A DNA stretch of 64,000 nucleotides, taken from assembly GCA_938091165.1 (NCBI GenBank), contig CALKNK010000029.1, forward strand, positions 1 to 64,000. Direction: 5' to 3'. Under the pieces are notes generated by a model that had not been told where the DNA came from, did not search any database, and saw only the letters and a program-made list of their open reading frames with translations. Below are positions 1-7,660 of the stretch, piece by piece; within the stretch, counting starts at the first letter, position 1, and the number at the start of each line of letters is the position of its first letter. This DNA is from an uncultured Ilumatobacter sp. (GTDB lineage: Bacteria; Actinomycetota; Acidimicrobiia; Acidimicrobiales; Ilumatobacteraceae). The position numbers and the translations under genes were made by a program.

Positions 1-114
1 CTCGGCGTCGAAGCCTGCTTTGACGCTGGCATCACTACACCAATTTTGGTCCCATCATCGACCTCGGGTGGCCAGGTCAAAGCAGTCGCTGAGCTTTTGA
101 ACACTTTCGGCTGA
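1..114 (+). CDS. C-terminal tail of a truncated CDS, possibly LLM-class flavin-dependent oxidoreductase
   Basis: An open frame runs in from the left edge and ends at TGA 112-114. The 37 visible residues include GITTPILVPSSTSGGQ followed by a short helix, VKAVAELLNTF. A 'D-A-G-x-T-T-P-x-L-x-P' ending followed by a short helix is what many F420- or FMN-dependent LLM-class oxidoreductases show at their C-terminus, but too little is present to be firm. It is oriented towards the SDR gene and converges with it, with 25 bases between the two stop codons. The rest of the gene lies outside the window. Confidence 0.5.
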   Translation, partial: LGVEACFDAGITTPILVPSSTSGGQVKAVAELLNTFG

Positions 115-139
115 GGCCAACTTTCAAAGGACCTCTGGC

Positions 140-886
140 TCAGATCTGGAGGCCTGTTGTGGCGCCACCATCGACGAGAATGTTCGCTCCTGTCACAAAG
201 CTGGCTCGGTTACTGACAAGAAACGCGACCACGTCCGCAATTTCTTCGGGTGTCCCCAAACGACGAAAGGGATTTTGCTTGAGGGTTGCGTTCCAGAGTT
301 TGCCACCTTCTTTGCGGACATCATCCCAGACCCCGCCAGGGAACAGAATGTCACCCGGAGAGACGATATTGACCCGGATGCCTCGCCGTGCCACCTCGAA
401 TGCCAGCGACTTCACCATGCTGACCGTTGCTGCTTTGACCGCTGCGTAGGCAGCGATCCGCGGTGCTCCGGTGCTGGCCGCACGCGAGCCGATACAGACG
501 AGGTTGGCACCTGCGTGATCTTCCATCTTGCCGAGCGCCGCGCGGAGGAGTTCGTCGGTACGCACCAGATCGACATTGACCGATGCGCTCCAATCCGGTC
601 CCGCCATCGCCGACACGTTCGAGACGACGATGTCGAGCCCACCCATCTGCTCGGCCGCCCATTCGACGAGCGCGGTCGGGTCACCCTCGACGGCCATGTC
701 GGTAGCACGGTGATGCACCGTGCCCGACGCCGACAACTCAGTTGCAGCTGTTGCAAGGCCGTCCGCGTTGCGGGCACAGATCGTGACGACCGCACCCTCT
801 TCGAGGAGCGCCTGCGTGATGCCACGGCCGATGCCCTTGCTTCCGCCCGTGACGAGAATACGTTTGCCGGTGAGTCCGAGGTCCAT
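140..886 (-). CDS. SDR-family NAD(P)-dependent oxidoreductase
   Basis: A 248-residue classical short-chain dehydrogenase/reductase. The nucleotide-binding motif TGGSKGIG is at residues 13-20. The active site is complete, with a Ser near 134 and YAAVK giving Tyr147 and Lys151, and the C-terminus has the usual DGG turn (VDGGATTG). The family's NNAG motif is replaced by SNVS. An ATG at 886 is chosen because MDLGLTGKR is the usual opening; a GTG one codon upstream (889) is possible. The gene follows the P450 on the same strand with 45 bases between them, so the two may be co-transcribed. Such pairs often act in oxidation of alcohols made by P450s, but the substrate cannot be read from the sequence. 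Confidence 0.9.
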   Translation of the reverse strand: MDLGLTGKRILVTGGSKGIGRGITQALLEEGAVVTICARNADGLATAATELSASGTVHHRATDMAVEGDPTALVEWAAEQMGGLDIVVSNVSAMAGPDWSASVNVDLVRTDELLRAALGKMEDHAGANLVCIGSRAASTGAPRIAAYAAVKAATVSMVKSLAFEVARRGIRVNIVSPGDILFPGGVWDDVRKEGGKLWNATLKQNPFRRLGTPEEIADVVAFLVSNRASFVTGANILVDGGATTGLQI

Positions 887-931
887 CACACAAACGTAGG
901 CGGCCGCTGCGGCCCGCGCTGCGACTCAGTC

Positions 932-2185
932 TCAGGCGTCTGAGCGAGGCGTCGGCGTGAAACGGACGTTGAGATGTTTGACGCCAGTGACCAAAGGAAT
1001 CCCTGCGACGTCGAGCGGGACGGCACCACCCACCACTTCGATGTCGGGAAGCCGGGTGAACAAGTCGCGGAAGACCACCGCGAGTTCGCGTCGCGCCAAG
1101 TTGGCACCAAGGCAGAAGTGCGGACCGGGGCCACCAAAACCAAGGTGGGGGTTCGGGCTGCGCAGGACGTCGAACCGCTCAGGGTCATCGAAGACCTTCG
1201 GATCGCGGTTGCCGGCGCCGTACAACATCACGACCTTGTCGCCGGTCACGAAATCGTGGCCCGACATCGTGAGGTCGTTGGTGACGGTGCGCCGCATGAA
1301 GGTGACCGGCGACGCGTAGCGGACGATTTCCTCGACCGCGGTTGGGGTCACACCGTCGATGTCCTTCTGCCAGATCGCGCGCTGTTCTGGGTGCTGCGCG
1401 AGAAGGTTCATGCCGTGACTGATCGCCGTCCGAGTCGTGTCGTTGCCGGCGACTGCAAGAAGGATGAAGAACGGCGCGACCTCTTCGGGGGCGAGCATCT
1501 CGCCATCGAGATCATTGTGAACGAGCTTCGAAGTGAGATCGTCGGTGGGATTCTTCCGACGCTCGTCAGCGAGTTCGTTCATCAGCTCGGTCAGCTGGAT
1601 TCCGGCACCAAAGATGGCCATCATCGGGTCGCCGTCACCGATGAACTCGGGGTCGCCACCGCTGAGGATCACATTCGTCGCGTTGAGCACGGTGTCGAAC
1701 TCGCTGCGCGGGATCCCCATCATGTCGCAAATCACAAGCAGCGGAAACGGTTGCGAGAGCGCCTTCACCAGGTCAACCTCGCCCTGCTCACAAAATCCGT
1801 CGATGACTTCACGCGAAATTGTCTCAACCGAATCGAGCACTTTTGCGAGGTCAGTCGGCGTGAACGTCTTGGCGACGATGGCGCGCTGACGCTGGTGGCG
1901 CGGGTTGTCCATGTTGATGAACGACCCGAAGAACTCGAGAGCTTCAGGCGGTAGGTCCACGACCGAGATCGCACCCTGGGCAGAACTGAACTCCTTGGCG
2001 TTCTTGCTGATCTGGACGATTTCGTCAAATCGAGTGACGGCGAAAAATCGTTCTTCCTCCCCCGTCATGTCGTTGACGAACTGAACCTCGCTGAAGGGTC
2101 CGGATTCGCGGATCGCGATCATCTCCTGCATGCGATCGTCAAGAGGCTGTGTCCAGAAAGACGGTTCAATCAAGCGGGAGGTCAT
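932..2185 (-). CDS. Cytochrome P450
   Basis: A 417-residue soluble bacterial P450 that would hydroxylate a hydrophobic substrate using electrons from a ferredoxin. The I-helix motif AGNDTT is at 246-251, the K-helix ExxR (EEIVR) at about 285-289, and the haem loop FGGPGPHFCLG supplies the thiolate ligand Cys358. The haem loop resembles those of the actinobacterial CYP124/CYP125/CYP142 group, which oxidise sterol side chains or methyl-branched lipids; this is similarity by eye, not an assignment. The frame stays open upstream to 2404, but the ATG at 2185 gives the normal length and leaves room for a promoter facing the divergent MFS gene. No ferredoxin or reductase gene lies nearby. Confidence 0.93.
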   Translation of the reverse strand: MTSRLIEPSFWTQPLDDRMQEMIAIRESGPFSEVQFVNDMTGEEERFFAVTRFDEIVQISKNAKEFSSAQGAISVVDLPPEALEFFGSFINMDNPRHQRQRAIVAKTFTPTDLAKVLDSVETISREVIDGFCEQGEVDLVKALSQPFPLLVICDMMGIPRSEFDTVLNATNVILSGGDPEFIGDGDPMMAIFGAGIQLTELMNELADERRKNPTDDLTSKLVHNDLDGEMLAPEEVAPFFILLAVAGNDTTRTAISHGMNLLAQHPEQRAIWQKDIDGVTPTAVEEIVRYASPVTFMRRTVTNDLTMSGHDFVTGDKVVMLYGAGNRDPKVFDDPERFDVLRSPNPHLGFGGPGPHFCLGANLARRELAVVFRDLFTRLPDIEVVGGAVPLDVAGIPLVTGVKHLNVRFTPTPRSDA

Positions 2186-2324
2186 GAAACGATCGTAGAA
2201 CGCCAACCCAGGCTGTTCTCGCACCGTGACAATTTGCCGGTAGACCAACCAGCTGGCATGGACACCCACACGAGATACCAGCCGAAACCACCGACGCTTG
2301 ATTGCGTCCGTATCATCCAGTTTG

Positions 2325-3710
2325 ATGGGCCGTGAGTGGATCGATGGACCCGTTCCGGCGGTACTAGAACCTCTGGTATCTCGACCGCGGCGACTGGCTG
2401 GCAACCGCCCGTTCGACCCGCGACGGGTACCGTTTTATTACGGGTGGGTTGTAGTGGTCGCAGGCACGATCGGAGCGATCGCCTCAGTACCCGGCCAGAC
2501 CGCCGGTGTCAGTGTCTTCACCGACGACCTCATCTCGACAACTGGGCTCACCCGGTTGCAGTTGGCGATTGCCTACCTCGTCGGTACCGGAATGAGCGGC
2601 CTCTTCCTTGGAGCCGGCGGTCGAGCGATTGACCGGTACGGATCGCGGGTGGTTGCTTTCGCCGCAACGCTCGGCCTTTCGGCGACCCTCCTTGCATTAA
2701 GCGCAATTAGGCCGATGAGTACCCCCATCGGTCTCGTTGTTATGTCCGTCGGATTTGGCTGTCTGCGATTCAGCGGACAGGGCCTGCTCACGCTTGCCTC
2801 GCGCACGATGGTCGCGCAGTGGTTCGACCGCCGGAGAGGGCTCGTGACTGCCGTATCTAGCGCTGTCGTGGGCTTCGCTATCGCTGCTTGCCCTGCGCTT
2901 TTTCTGGTGCTGATCGATATCGACGGCTTCCGTACGGCGTGGCGAATCATGGCGCTCACTTTGGTTGTGGTCGTCGGCTCGATCATCATCACCTTCTACC
3001 GAGTCAGTCCCGAGGCCGCAGGGATCGAAATTGACGGGCAGGGCCGCACCGTCATCCCCGACAAACCCGGACCCAGTGCATCCACACCAGAGCAGATATT
3101 GCCGATCGTGGGGACCGAGGATGACGCTACACGGGCACAGGCACTCCGTGACGTCCGGTTCTGGGCTCTGACGATTCCGGTTGCGGCACTCTCCTCGACC
3201 GCAACTGCCATCACGTTTCACATTGTGGACCTCGGTGCGGAACTTGGGCTCACCGACAGTGAGATCGTGCGCATCTTTGTCCCTATCGCCTTCGTTAGCG
3301 TGCCCGTCACGCTGCTCACGGGTTGGATGACTGATCGCGTCACGCCGCTGGTTATCGCAGCCGCAATGTCGCTCACCCAGTTAGTGATGTACCCGACAAT
3401 CGGGTTTCTCGACACTTGGTGGGGCGCAGTTGCGGCCGTGATCACGTGGGGCGCCACACAAGGCTGCTTTTCATCGCTCACCTCGGCAGCGATCCCTAAG
3501 GTGTTCGGACGTCGGCACCTCGGAGCGATCTCTGGTGTTCAAATGAGCGCAATGGTCATTGGTAGCGCAATCGGACCAGCGTTTTTTGCACTCGTGCAGT
3601 CGGTGACCGGTGACTACCGGGCTGCTCTGTGGCTGTCGACGGTTGTCCCGGCCGTTGCGTTGGTGCTGTCGATCGCCGGGCTCCGCCACGACCGGCACGC
3701 AACCGCGTAG
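2325..3710 (+). CDS. MFS transporter
   Basis: A 461-residue major facilitator with 12 predicted membrane segments and the opening PFYYGWVVVVAG, typical of the monocarboxylate/OFA-like branch of the family. After segment 2 there is a degenerate loop with D-R-Y-G-S-R. The middle loop (about residues 230-270) is hydrophilic. Upstream in-frame starts exist (2298), but ATG 2325 clears the divergent P450 promoter region. It may import a substrate for, or export a product of, the P450/SDR pair. Its stop codon lies about 20 bases from the broken end of a convergent oxidoreductase fragment, so a rearrangement has occurred just behind this gene while leaving it intact. Confidence 0.88.
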   Translation: MGREWIDGPVPAVLEPLVSRPRRLAGNRPFDPRRVPFYYGWVVVVAGTIGAIASVPGQTAGVSVFTDDLISTTGLTRLQLAIAYLVGTGMSGLFLGAGGRAIDRYGSRVVAFAATLGLSATLLALSAIRPMSTPIGLVVMSVGFGCLRFSGQGLLTLASRTMVAQWFDRRRGLVTAVSSAVVGFAIAACPALFLVLIDIDGFRTAWRIMALTLVVVVGSIIITFYRVSPEAAGIEIDGQGRTVIPDKPGPSASTPEQILPIVGTEDDATRAQALRDVRFWALTIPVAALSSTATAITFHIVDLGAELGLTDSEIVRIFVPIAFVSVPVTLLTGWMTDRVTPLVIAAAMSLTQLVMYPTIGFLDTWWGAVAAVITWGATQGCFSSLTSAAIPKVFGRRHLGAISGVQMSAMVIGSAIGPAFFALVQSVTGDYRAALWLSTVVPAVALVLSIAGLRHDRHATA

Positions 3711-3728
3711 CGCTGGTCAGTCCGCAGT

Positions 3729-3894
3729 AGAGAGCCTGAAGTGCGGCCCAGAGTCCGGTGAAGCCGCCACCAACGATGGACAGATCACCGCTGAACGAGC
3801 GCCGGAGCGGCGGCGTGGCATAGGGAGCATCGGGACGGTCGGTCCAGAAGACCGCCGGCCTGGCGGCGGCGATAAGGGCGACGGGATCGGTCAC
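3729..3894 (-). pseudogene. N-terminal remnant of a DAO/PuuB-type FAD-dependent oxidoreductase
   Basis: From a GTG at 3894 the frame reads about 55 residues that fit the start of a DAO-family flavin oxidoreductase: a 'FWTDRPDAP' opening and the dinucleotide motif IVGGGFTGLWAAL, closely matching the complete enzyme encoded at 19948-21330 (VAIVGGGYSGLWTAYYL). After LQAL near 3729 the similarity ends abruptly, and the frame runs on into antisense of the MFS gene. It lies 9 bases behind the TetR gene on the same strand, so a TetR-oxidoreductase operon was probably truncated here. About 400 residues of the enzyme are missing, so no function is expected. Confidence 0.75.
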
Positions 3895-3903
3895 GGCAGG
3901 CTC

Positions 3904-4473
3904 TCAGCAATCGAAGACCTCCAGCGTTCGTTCGAGAAGCTCGCGCTGGCGCTTCACCGGCCAGCTCGATGGGTCGACGCTCGCCCCATCGCCGATGGCG
4001 TCGACGGTGCTGACGACGATCGCCGCGTCGAGGCGAAGGGCTTCTGTAGAGGAGCCACGCTTGGCGGCAAGCGCGTCGACCGCCGCATCGAGCCATGCAC
4101 CGGTGGACGCTCGATACTGCGCGAGAAGCTCGTCGGAGCGCGACGCTCGGTCACTGAAGATACGCCACACCTTCCAGTCTCGCCGGGACTCGTCATCGTG
4201 GGGAAGCGCGGCGAGCAGCGCATCAAGGAGGGAGCCCTTCTTCTGGAGAGACTTCTCGAACCGTCGTTGCATCGACGCGTCGACGAGCAGGAGCGCCTCG
4301 AGCACAACCTCGTCCTTGCTGGCGAAGTAGTGGGTCACCGCGCCGGTGGTCACGTTGGCACGCGCTGCGACCCTCTTCATGGTGACCGCCTCGATCCCCT
4401 CGTCGGCAATGGCTTCTGCCGCTGCCGTCGCGATCGCAGTTCGTCGCTCGGCTCGGTCGACGATCTTGGGCAC
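3904..4473 (-). CDS. TetR/AcrR-family transcriptional regulator
   Basis: A 189-residue one-component repressor. Residues 8-55 form the TetR helix-turn-helix, with AEAIADEGIEAVTMKRVAA then TTGAVTHYFASKDEV. The remaining helical domain is the ligand/dimer part and ends LLERTLEVFDC. The start is GTG at 4473. The gene sits between monoamine oxidase 1 (upstream, same strand) and a truncated flavin oxidoreductase (downstream), so control of amine-oxidase genes is the natural guess. An element in front of this gene (4486-4511) recurs in front of the divergent flavoprotein genes near 6.0 kb, which supports that reading. Confidence 0.92.
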   Translation of the reverse strand: MPKIVDRAERRTAIATAAAEAIADEGIEAVTMKRVAARANVTTGAVTHYFASKDEVVLEALLLVDASMQRRFEKSLQKKGSLLDALLAALPHDDESRRDWKVWRIFSDRASRSDELLAQYRASTGAWLDAAVDALAAKRGSSTEALRLDAAIVVSTVDAIGDGASVDPSSWPVKRQRELLERTLEVFDC

Positions 4474-4485
4474 GGCTCCACGTCC

Positions 4486-4511
4486 TTGACAAAATGAAGG
4501 TTACGAAATAG
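4486..4511. promoter_or_regulatory. Candidate regulatory element upstream of the TetR gene
   Basis: This 26-base stretch in front of the TetR gene has TTGACA at 4486-4491 and GTTAC at 4500-4504, followed by AAATAG. The same order and spacing (TTGACA, 8 bases, GTTAC, then AATAG) recurs at 6011-6036 in the divergent region of the amine-oxidase genes; by hand count 18 of 26 positions match. On the plus strand TTGACA also looks like a -35 box. A shared TetR operator or promoter module is inferred. Confidence 0.4.
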
Positions 4512-4546
4512 AGAGTATCGCCACAGTCATCGACTGCGTTCACCAA

Positions 4547-5944
4547 TCAACCTACCGGACGAGAAATGTTGCGGCCTGTCGCGGCAAGCACGGCCTTCGC
4601 CGCCCGCTCACCGGAGAAGATGGCGCCTTCCACGTAGCCCAAGGCCGTCCCCTCAGCGCAAGCGTCTCCGGCGAAGAGGACCATCCCATCGTGTGTTGGC
4701 TCTCCGAGCTTGGTGAAGTCGCCAGGTTCTGTGTGAACGCTCGGGTACGCGTAGGAACCCTGGGAGAACGGGCTGGAACGCCACCTGGACGTGGCTGTCG
4801 CAACAGGAGGCTCGAACGTGTCGGGGAAGATCGCCTGGAGATCGGAGAGCACCTGCTCTACAGCGGCTTCGGGATTCTCGGCCACCAACTCGGCCTTCGT
4901 GTTGCCGCACACGTACGCAAGGCAGTGAGATGTGGGAGCACCCGGCCCGGAACCGGATGTGGCAGAGACGTCCACGTACATGCCGTCTGCTGCCACCGGG
5001 TCGGCGATGCTGAAGAAGGACATCGGCTTTCTGCGGTTCCTTCGCCAGAAGGCATTCTCGAAGGTCATCACCACCTTCTCAACCGTTCCGAACCCGATTC
5101 GCTCGATCGCATCCTGCTTTGCCGGAGGGAGTGGCGGATCGAAGGCGATGCTCCCCGCCTTCAAGACACCCAGCGGCACCGTGATGATCACCCGTGCGCC
5201 TTGGTACGTGCGGCCATCGGACGTTTCGACAGCGACTAGCGGTGCGGTCGAGGAGTTCTGCGGTATCGAGACTTTTGAGACGGTCTGGTTCAACATGACT
5301 TCGGTCGTCGAGAGTGCGTTGCTCAACAGCTCCACCAGGTGGCGGTAGCCGCCCGTGATCATCACCATGCTCTTTCCTTTGTGCTCGACGTGTTCCCAGA
5401 CTTCACTCAGCATGTTCTGGTGCATATCGTCGACTGAGCTGCCAATGAGGATCTCAAGAAACGATTTGAGCAAATAGGCGTCCTCGCGCTTCGGCTGGTT
5501 ACCGAGTCGCTCGTCGAATCGCTCGCCGAGACTCGAGAACTCCGAGGAAATCGGCTGCGGCCTCATGAGCGCCCACCCAAACTTGCCGTAGGCCTTCATG
5601 GCTGCGGTCCATCGCTTCCAGGTGGCAGAGCCATGGTCATAGATGCGCACGCGAAGACCAACCACCGGGACCGAACGAACCTCAGTGCCTGCATCTTTCA
5701 ACATGTGGAAGACGGGATTGGTCCGGTGGTCGAGGATCCATCCAGCGCCCATGTCGATCCAGGAAGCATCATCTTCCTCAAGGTCCAGCGTGTGGATGCG
5801 GCCACCCAAACGGTCGCTTCCTTCAAGCAACACGACAGGCATGCCCGCATTCTCGAGAGTCTTTGCAGCTGTGAGGCCCGAGACCCCGCCGCCGACGATG
5901 ATGGTCGGTCGTTGTTCTCGACTGTTGTTCGATGTCTGCGTCAT
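4547..5944 (-). CDS. Flavin monoamine oxidase family protein (paralogue 1)
   Basis: A 465-residue FAD-dependent amine oxidase, expected to oxidise a primary or secondary amine to an imine, releasing ammonia or amine and H2O2. The Rossmann motif TIIVGGGVSGLTAA is near residues 14-27, followed by LLEGSDRLGGRIHT, and the C-terminal FAD motif is LFAGDACAEGTALGYVEGA. No covalent-flavin Cys motif is seen; the region reads SPFSQGSYAYP, as in non-covalent family members. ATG 5944 is preferred to the far upstream start at 6004 because it has an AAGGGA ribosome site and the usual N-terminus. It is clearly paralogous to the enzyme at 7661-9013, sharing GVLKAGSIxFxPPLPxAKQD. Confidence 0.9.
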   Translation of the reverse strand: MTQTSNNSREQRPTIIVGGGVSGLTAAKTLENAGMPVVLLEGSDRLGGRIHTLDLEEDDASWIDMGAGWILDHRTNPVFHMLKDAGTEVRSVPVVGLRVRIYDHGSATWKRWTAAMKAYGKFGWALMRPQPISSEFSSLGERFDERLGNQPKREDAYLLKSFLEILIGSSVDDMHQNMLSEVWEHVEHKGKSMVMITGGYRHLVELLSNALSTTEVMLNQTVSKVSIPQNSSTAPLVAVETSDGRTYQGARVIITVPLGVLKAGSIAFDPPLPPAKQDAIERIGFGTVEKVVMTFENAFWRRNRRKPMSFFSIADPVAADGMYVDVSATSGSGPGAPTSHCLAYVCGNTKAELVAENPEAAVEQVLSDLQAIFPDTFEPPVATATSRWRSSPFSQGSYAYPSVHTEPGDFTKLGEPTHDGMVLFAGDACAEGTALGYVEGAIFSGERAAKAVLAATGRNISRPVG

Positions 5945-6010
5945 GAGGGTCCAGTCCCTTGTTTCGGACGTGCGTCTCGCGGCGAAGCCGAACGGAGTCC
6001 GCACATGTTC

Positions 6011-6036
6011 TTGACAAAGCCGGAGTTACATAATAG
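6011..6036. promoter_or_regulatory. Candidate promoter/operator between divergent amine-oxidase genes
   Basis: This lies in the 131-base gap between monoamine oxidase 1 (leftward) and the membrane-tailed flavoprotein gene (rightward). It contains TTGACA at 6011-6016 and GTTAC at 6025-6029, matching the element in front of the TetR gene (4486-4511). AGTTAC (6024-6029) and GTAACT (6050-6055) form an inverted repeat with a 20-base spacer, as might suit a dimeric repressor. No strong -10 box at normal spacing was found, so the exact promoter is uncertain. Confidence 0.4.
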
Positions 6037-6075
6037 CTGATATGTTTCGGTAACTGAACAGAGGGAGCCAGCCAA

Positions 6076-7659
6076 ATGACCTTAGAGCAACAGTCCACGT
6101 ACGACGTCGTGATCGTCGGTGGAGGCATCGCTGGCCTCACGGCCGCGTACATGCTCCGAGATCAAGAGGTGTTGTTGCTGGAGCGGACGAAACGTCTCGG
6201 CGGAAGGGTCGAGACGGTCTCGTTTGGCGACACCACGCTGAACATCGGCACGCAGTTCTTCAACGAGGAAGACACCTCGTTCGTGCACCTCATCGACGAG
6301 CTCGGGATCGAACGCACACCCCACAGGGGTGGATCATCGCCTTATGCACTTCATCTCGACGGCGAACTGCTCGACGACTTCGGTTTCCTCCTCCGACCGA
6401 AGAACCTCTTCCACTTGATCCGCATGTTCTCGGCCATGTACCGGGCGGCGAAGACGTTCGAGCTTCCGTCGGACGACCCTCGTTGGCGCGAGTTGATGAA
6501 CACCAACCTTGCCGAGCTCCAACAGGGGTATCCGCCTGAGGTGCTCAGCGTGGTGAACACCTACATGCGCGGGGCGTGCGTCGCGAAGCCGGTCCGCACC
6601 GCCGGAGGGGTAGGGGCCTTGCTCACCTTCGATGTCATCGCAGAGCTGTCGTTCGCCGAAGGCGGCACGGAACGCATCACCGACGAACTTGCCCACCGGC
6701 TCGGCGATCGTGTCGTCACCAGCGCCGAGGTACTCGAGGTCATCGACCACGGCGACACCGTCTCGACGCGGTATCGCCACGATGGGGATGAGTTCACGGT
6801 CACTTCAAAGGCTGTCGTCATGGCCGCGCCTCCCGCCGCCGTTGTCGAGACCGTGGTCGACCTTCCCGCAGCTACCCGCCACGCGCTCGAGTCGGTGAAC
6901 TGGGGGCCAATCATCGTCGTGAGTGTCTTCCTCGACCCGGGATTCACCTGGCCGAACTGGGTTGGCATCCTGTGCGATGACGCCATCTTCCCCGGACTCA
7001 TCGATGCCACCTACGACCAGGAACTAGGTCCCGACGAATCGGTGATCTACAACTGCTTCGTGTCGGTCCCGCCCGATGAGACTGCGCTCATCGCCGAGCT
7101 AGGAGCCAAGACCGACGAAGAACTCGCTGAGGCGGTTCTCACAGACCTGCGCCGAGTGCTCGACGGCCACGATGTGGACAAGTTCGTGCGAGACACGATG
7201 GTGACGCGCTACATGGATGGCGAGCTCGAGCTCTCGCCTGAGTACTACCTAGAAGTCCTACCTCATCTCGAGAAACCGATCGGAAACGTTTATCTCTGCG
7301 GCGACTACACCCACCGGACGTCGTTCTTGGCCGGCGCCGCGCACAGCGCCTTCCGCGCAGCGCGGGCACTCGGCAGCACCCACGTGGTCTCAGAGGTTGA
7401 CGAGATCATCTACCCGAGACCCCCACGATGGGGACGTTTCGGCATTGCCGCACTGACCATCACCGGTGCCGTGGGACTGGCTGGGATCGCCGGGGGCGGA
7501 GCGTCCGGCGCCGCCATCGCCGTACCAGCGGTGCTGTTGTTTGGTTCCACGGCGGCATGGCCGTCGTTCCTCCCGCCCCGCCAGGAGGTCTACAAGGGGA
7601 TCCTTGCCGCCGGCACCGGTTTGGGTGCGGCGGCACTCGCGATCGGGTTGTGGGGCTGA
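6076..7659 (+). CDS. Protoporphyrinogen-oxidase-like FAD-dependent protein with C-terminal membrane tail
   Basis: A 527-residue flavoprotein of the amine oxidase/protoporphyrinogen oxidase/phytoene desaturase superfamily. The FAD-binding motif YDVVIVGGGIAGLTAAY is near residues 9-25, then LLLERTKRLGGRVE, and the C-terminal FAD motif is NVYLCGDYTHRTSFLAGAAHSA near 405-425. Residues after about 455 form two or three hydrophobic stretches (FGIAALTITGAVGLAGIAG, then IAVPAVLLFG and ILAAGTGLGAAALAIGLW), so it is probably membrane-anchored. The ATG follows GAGGGAG. It ends one base before monoamine oxidase 2, so the two are likely translated together. The substrate is unknown; an unsaturated or amine compound is possible. 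Confidence 0.82.
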   Translation: MTLEQQSTYDVVIVGGGIAGLTAAYMLRDQEVLLLERTKRLGGRVETVSFGDTTLNIGTQFFNEEDTSFVHLIDELGIERTPHRGGSSPYALHLDGELLDDFGFLLRPKNLFHLIRMFSAMYRAAKTFELPSDDPRWRELMNTNLAELQQGYPPEVLSVVNTYMRGACVAKPVRTAGGVGALLTFDVIAELSFAEGGTERITDELAHRLGDRVVTSAEVLEVIDHGDTVSTRYRHDGDEFTVTSKAVVMAAPPAAVVETVVDLPAATRHALESVNWGPIIVVSVFLDPGFTWPNWVGILCDDAIFPGLIDATYDQELGPDESVIYNCFVSVPPDETALIAELGAKTDEELAEAVLTDLRRVLDGHDVDKFVRDTMVTRYMDGELELSPEYYLEVLPHLEKPIGNVYLCGDYTHRTSFLAGAAHSAFRAARALGSTHVVSEVDEIIYPRPPRWGRFGIAALTITGAVGLAGIAGGGASGAAIAVPAVLLFGSTAAWPSFLPPRQEVYKGILAAGTGLGAAALAIGLWG

Positions 7660-7660
7660 C

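Noticed and set aside
275..943. A 222-codon open frame on the plus strand.
   Set aside because: It is fully antisense to the SDR gene, whose motifs and active site are intact, and has no domain of its own.
2186..2324. Possible leaderless promoters for the P450 (TACGAT) and MFS (TATCAT) genes.
   Set aside because: The -10-like boxes are plausible, but no -35 is found for either and both start codons are themselves uncertain.
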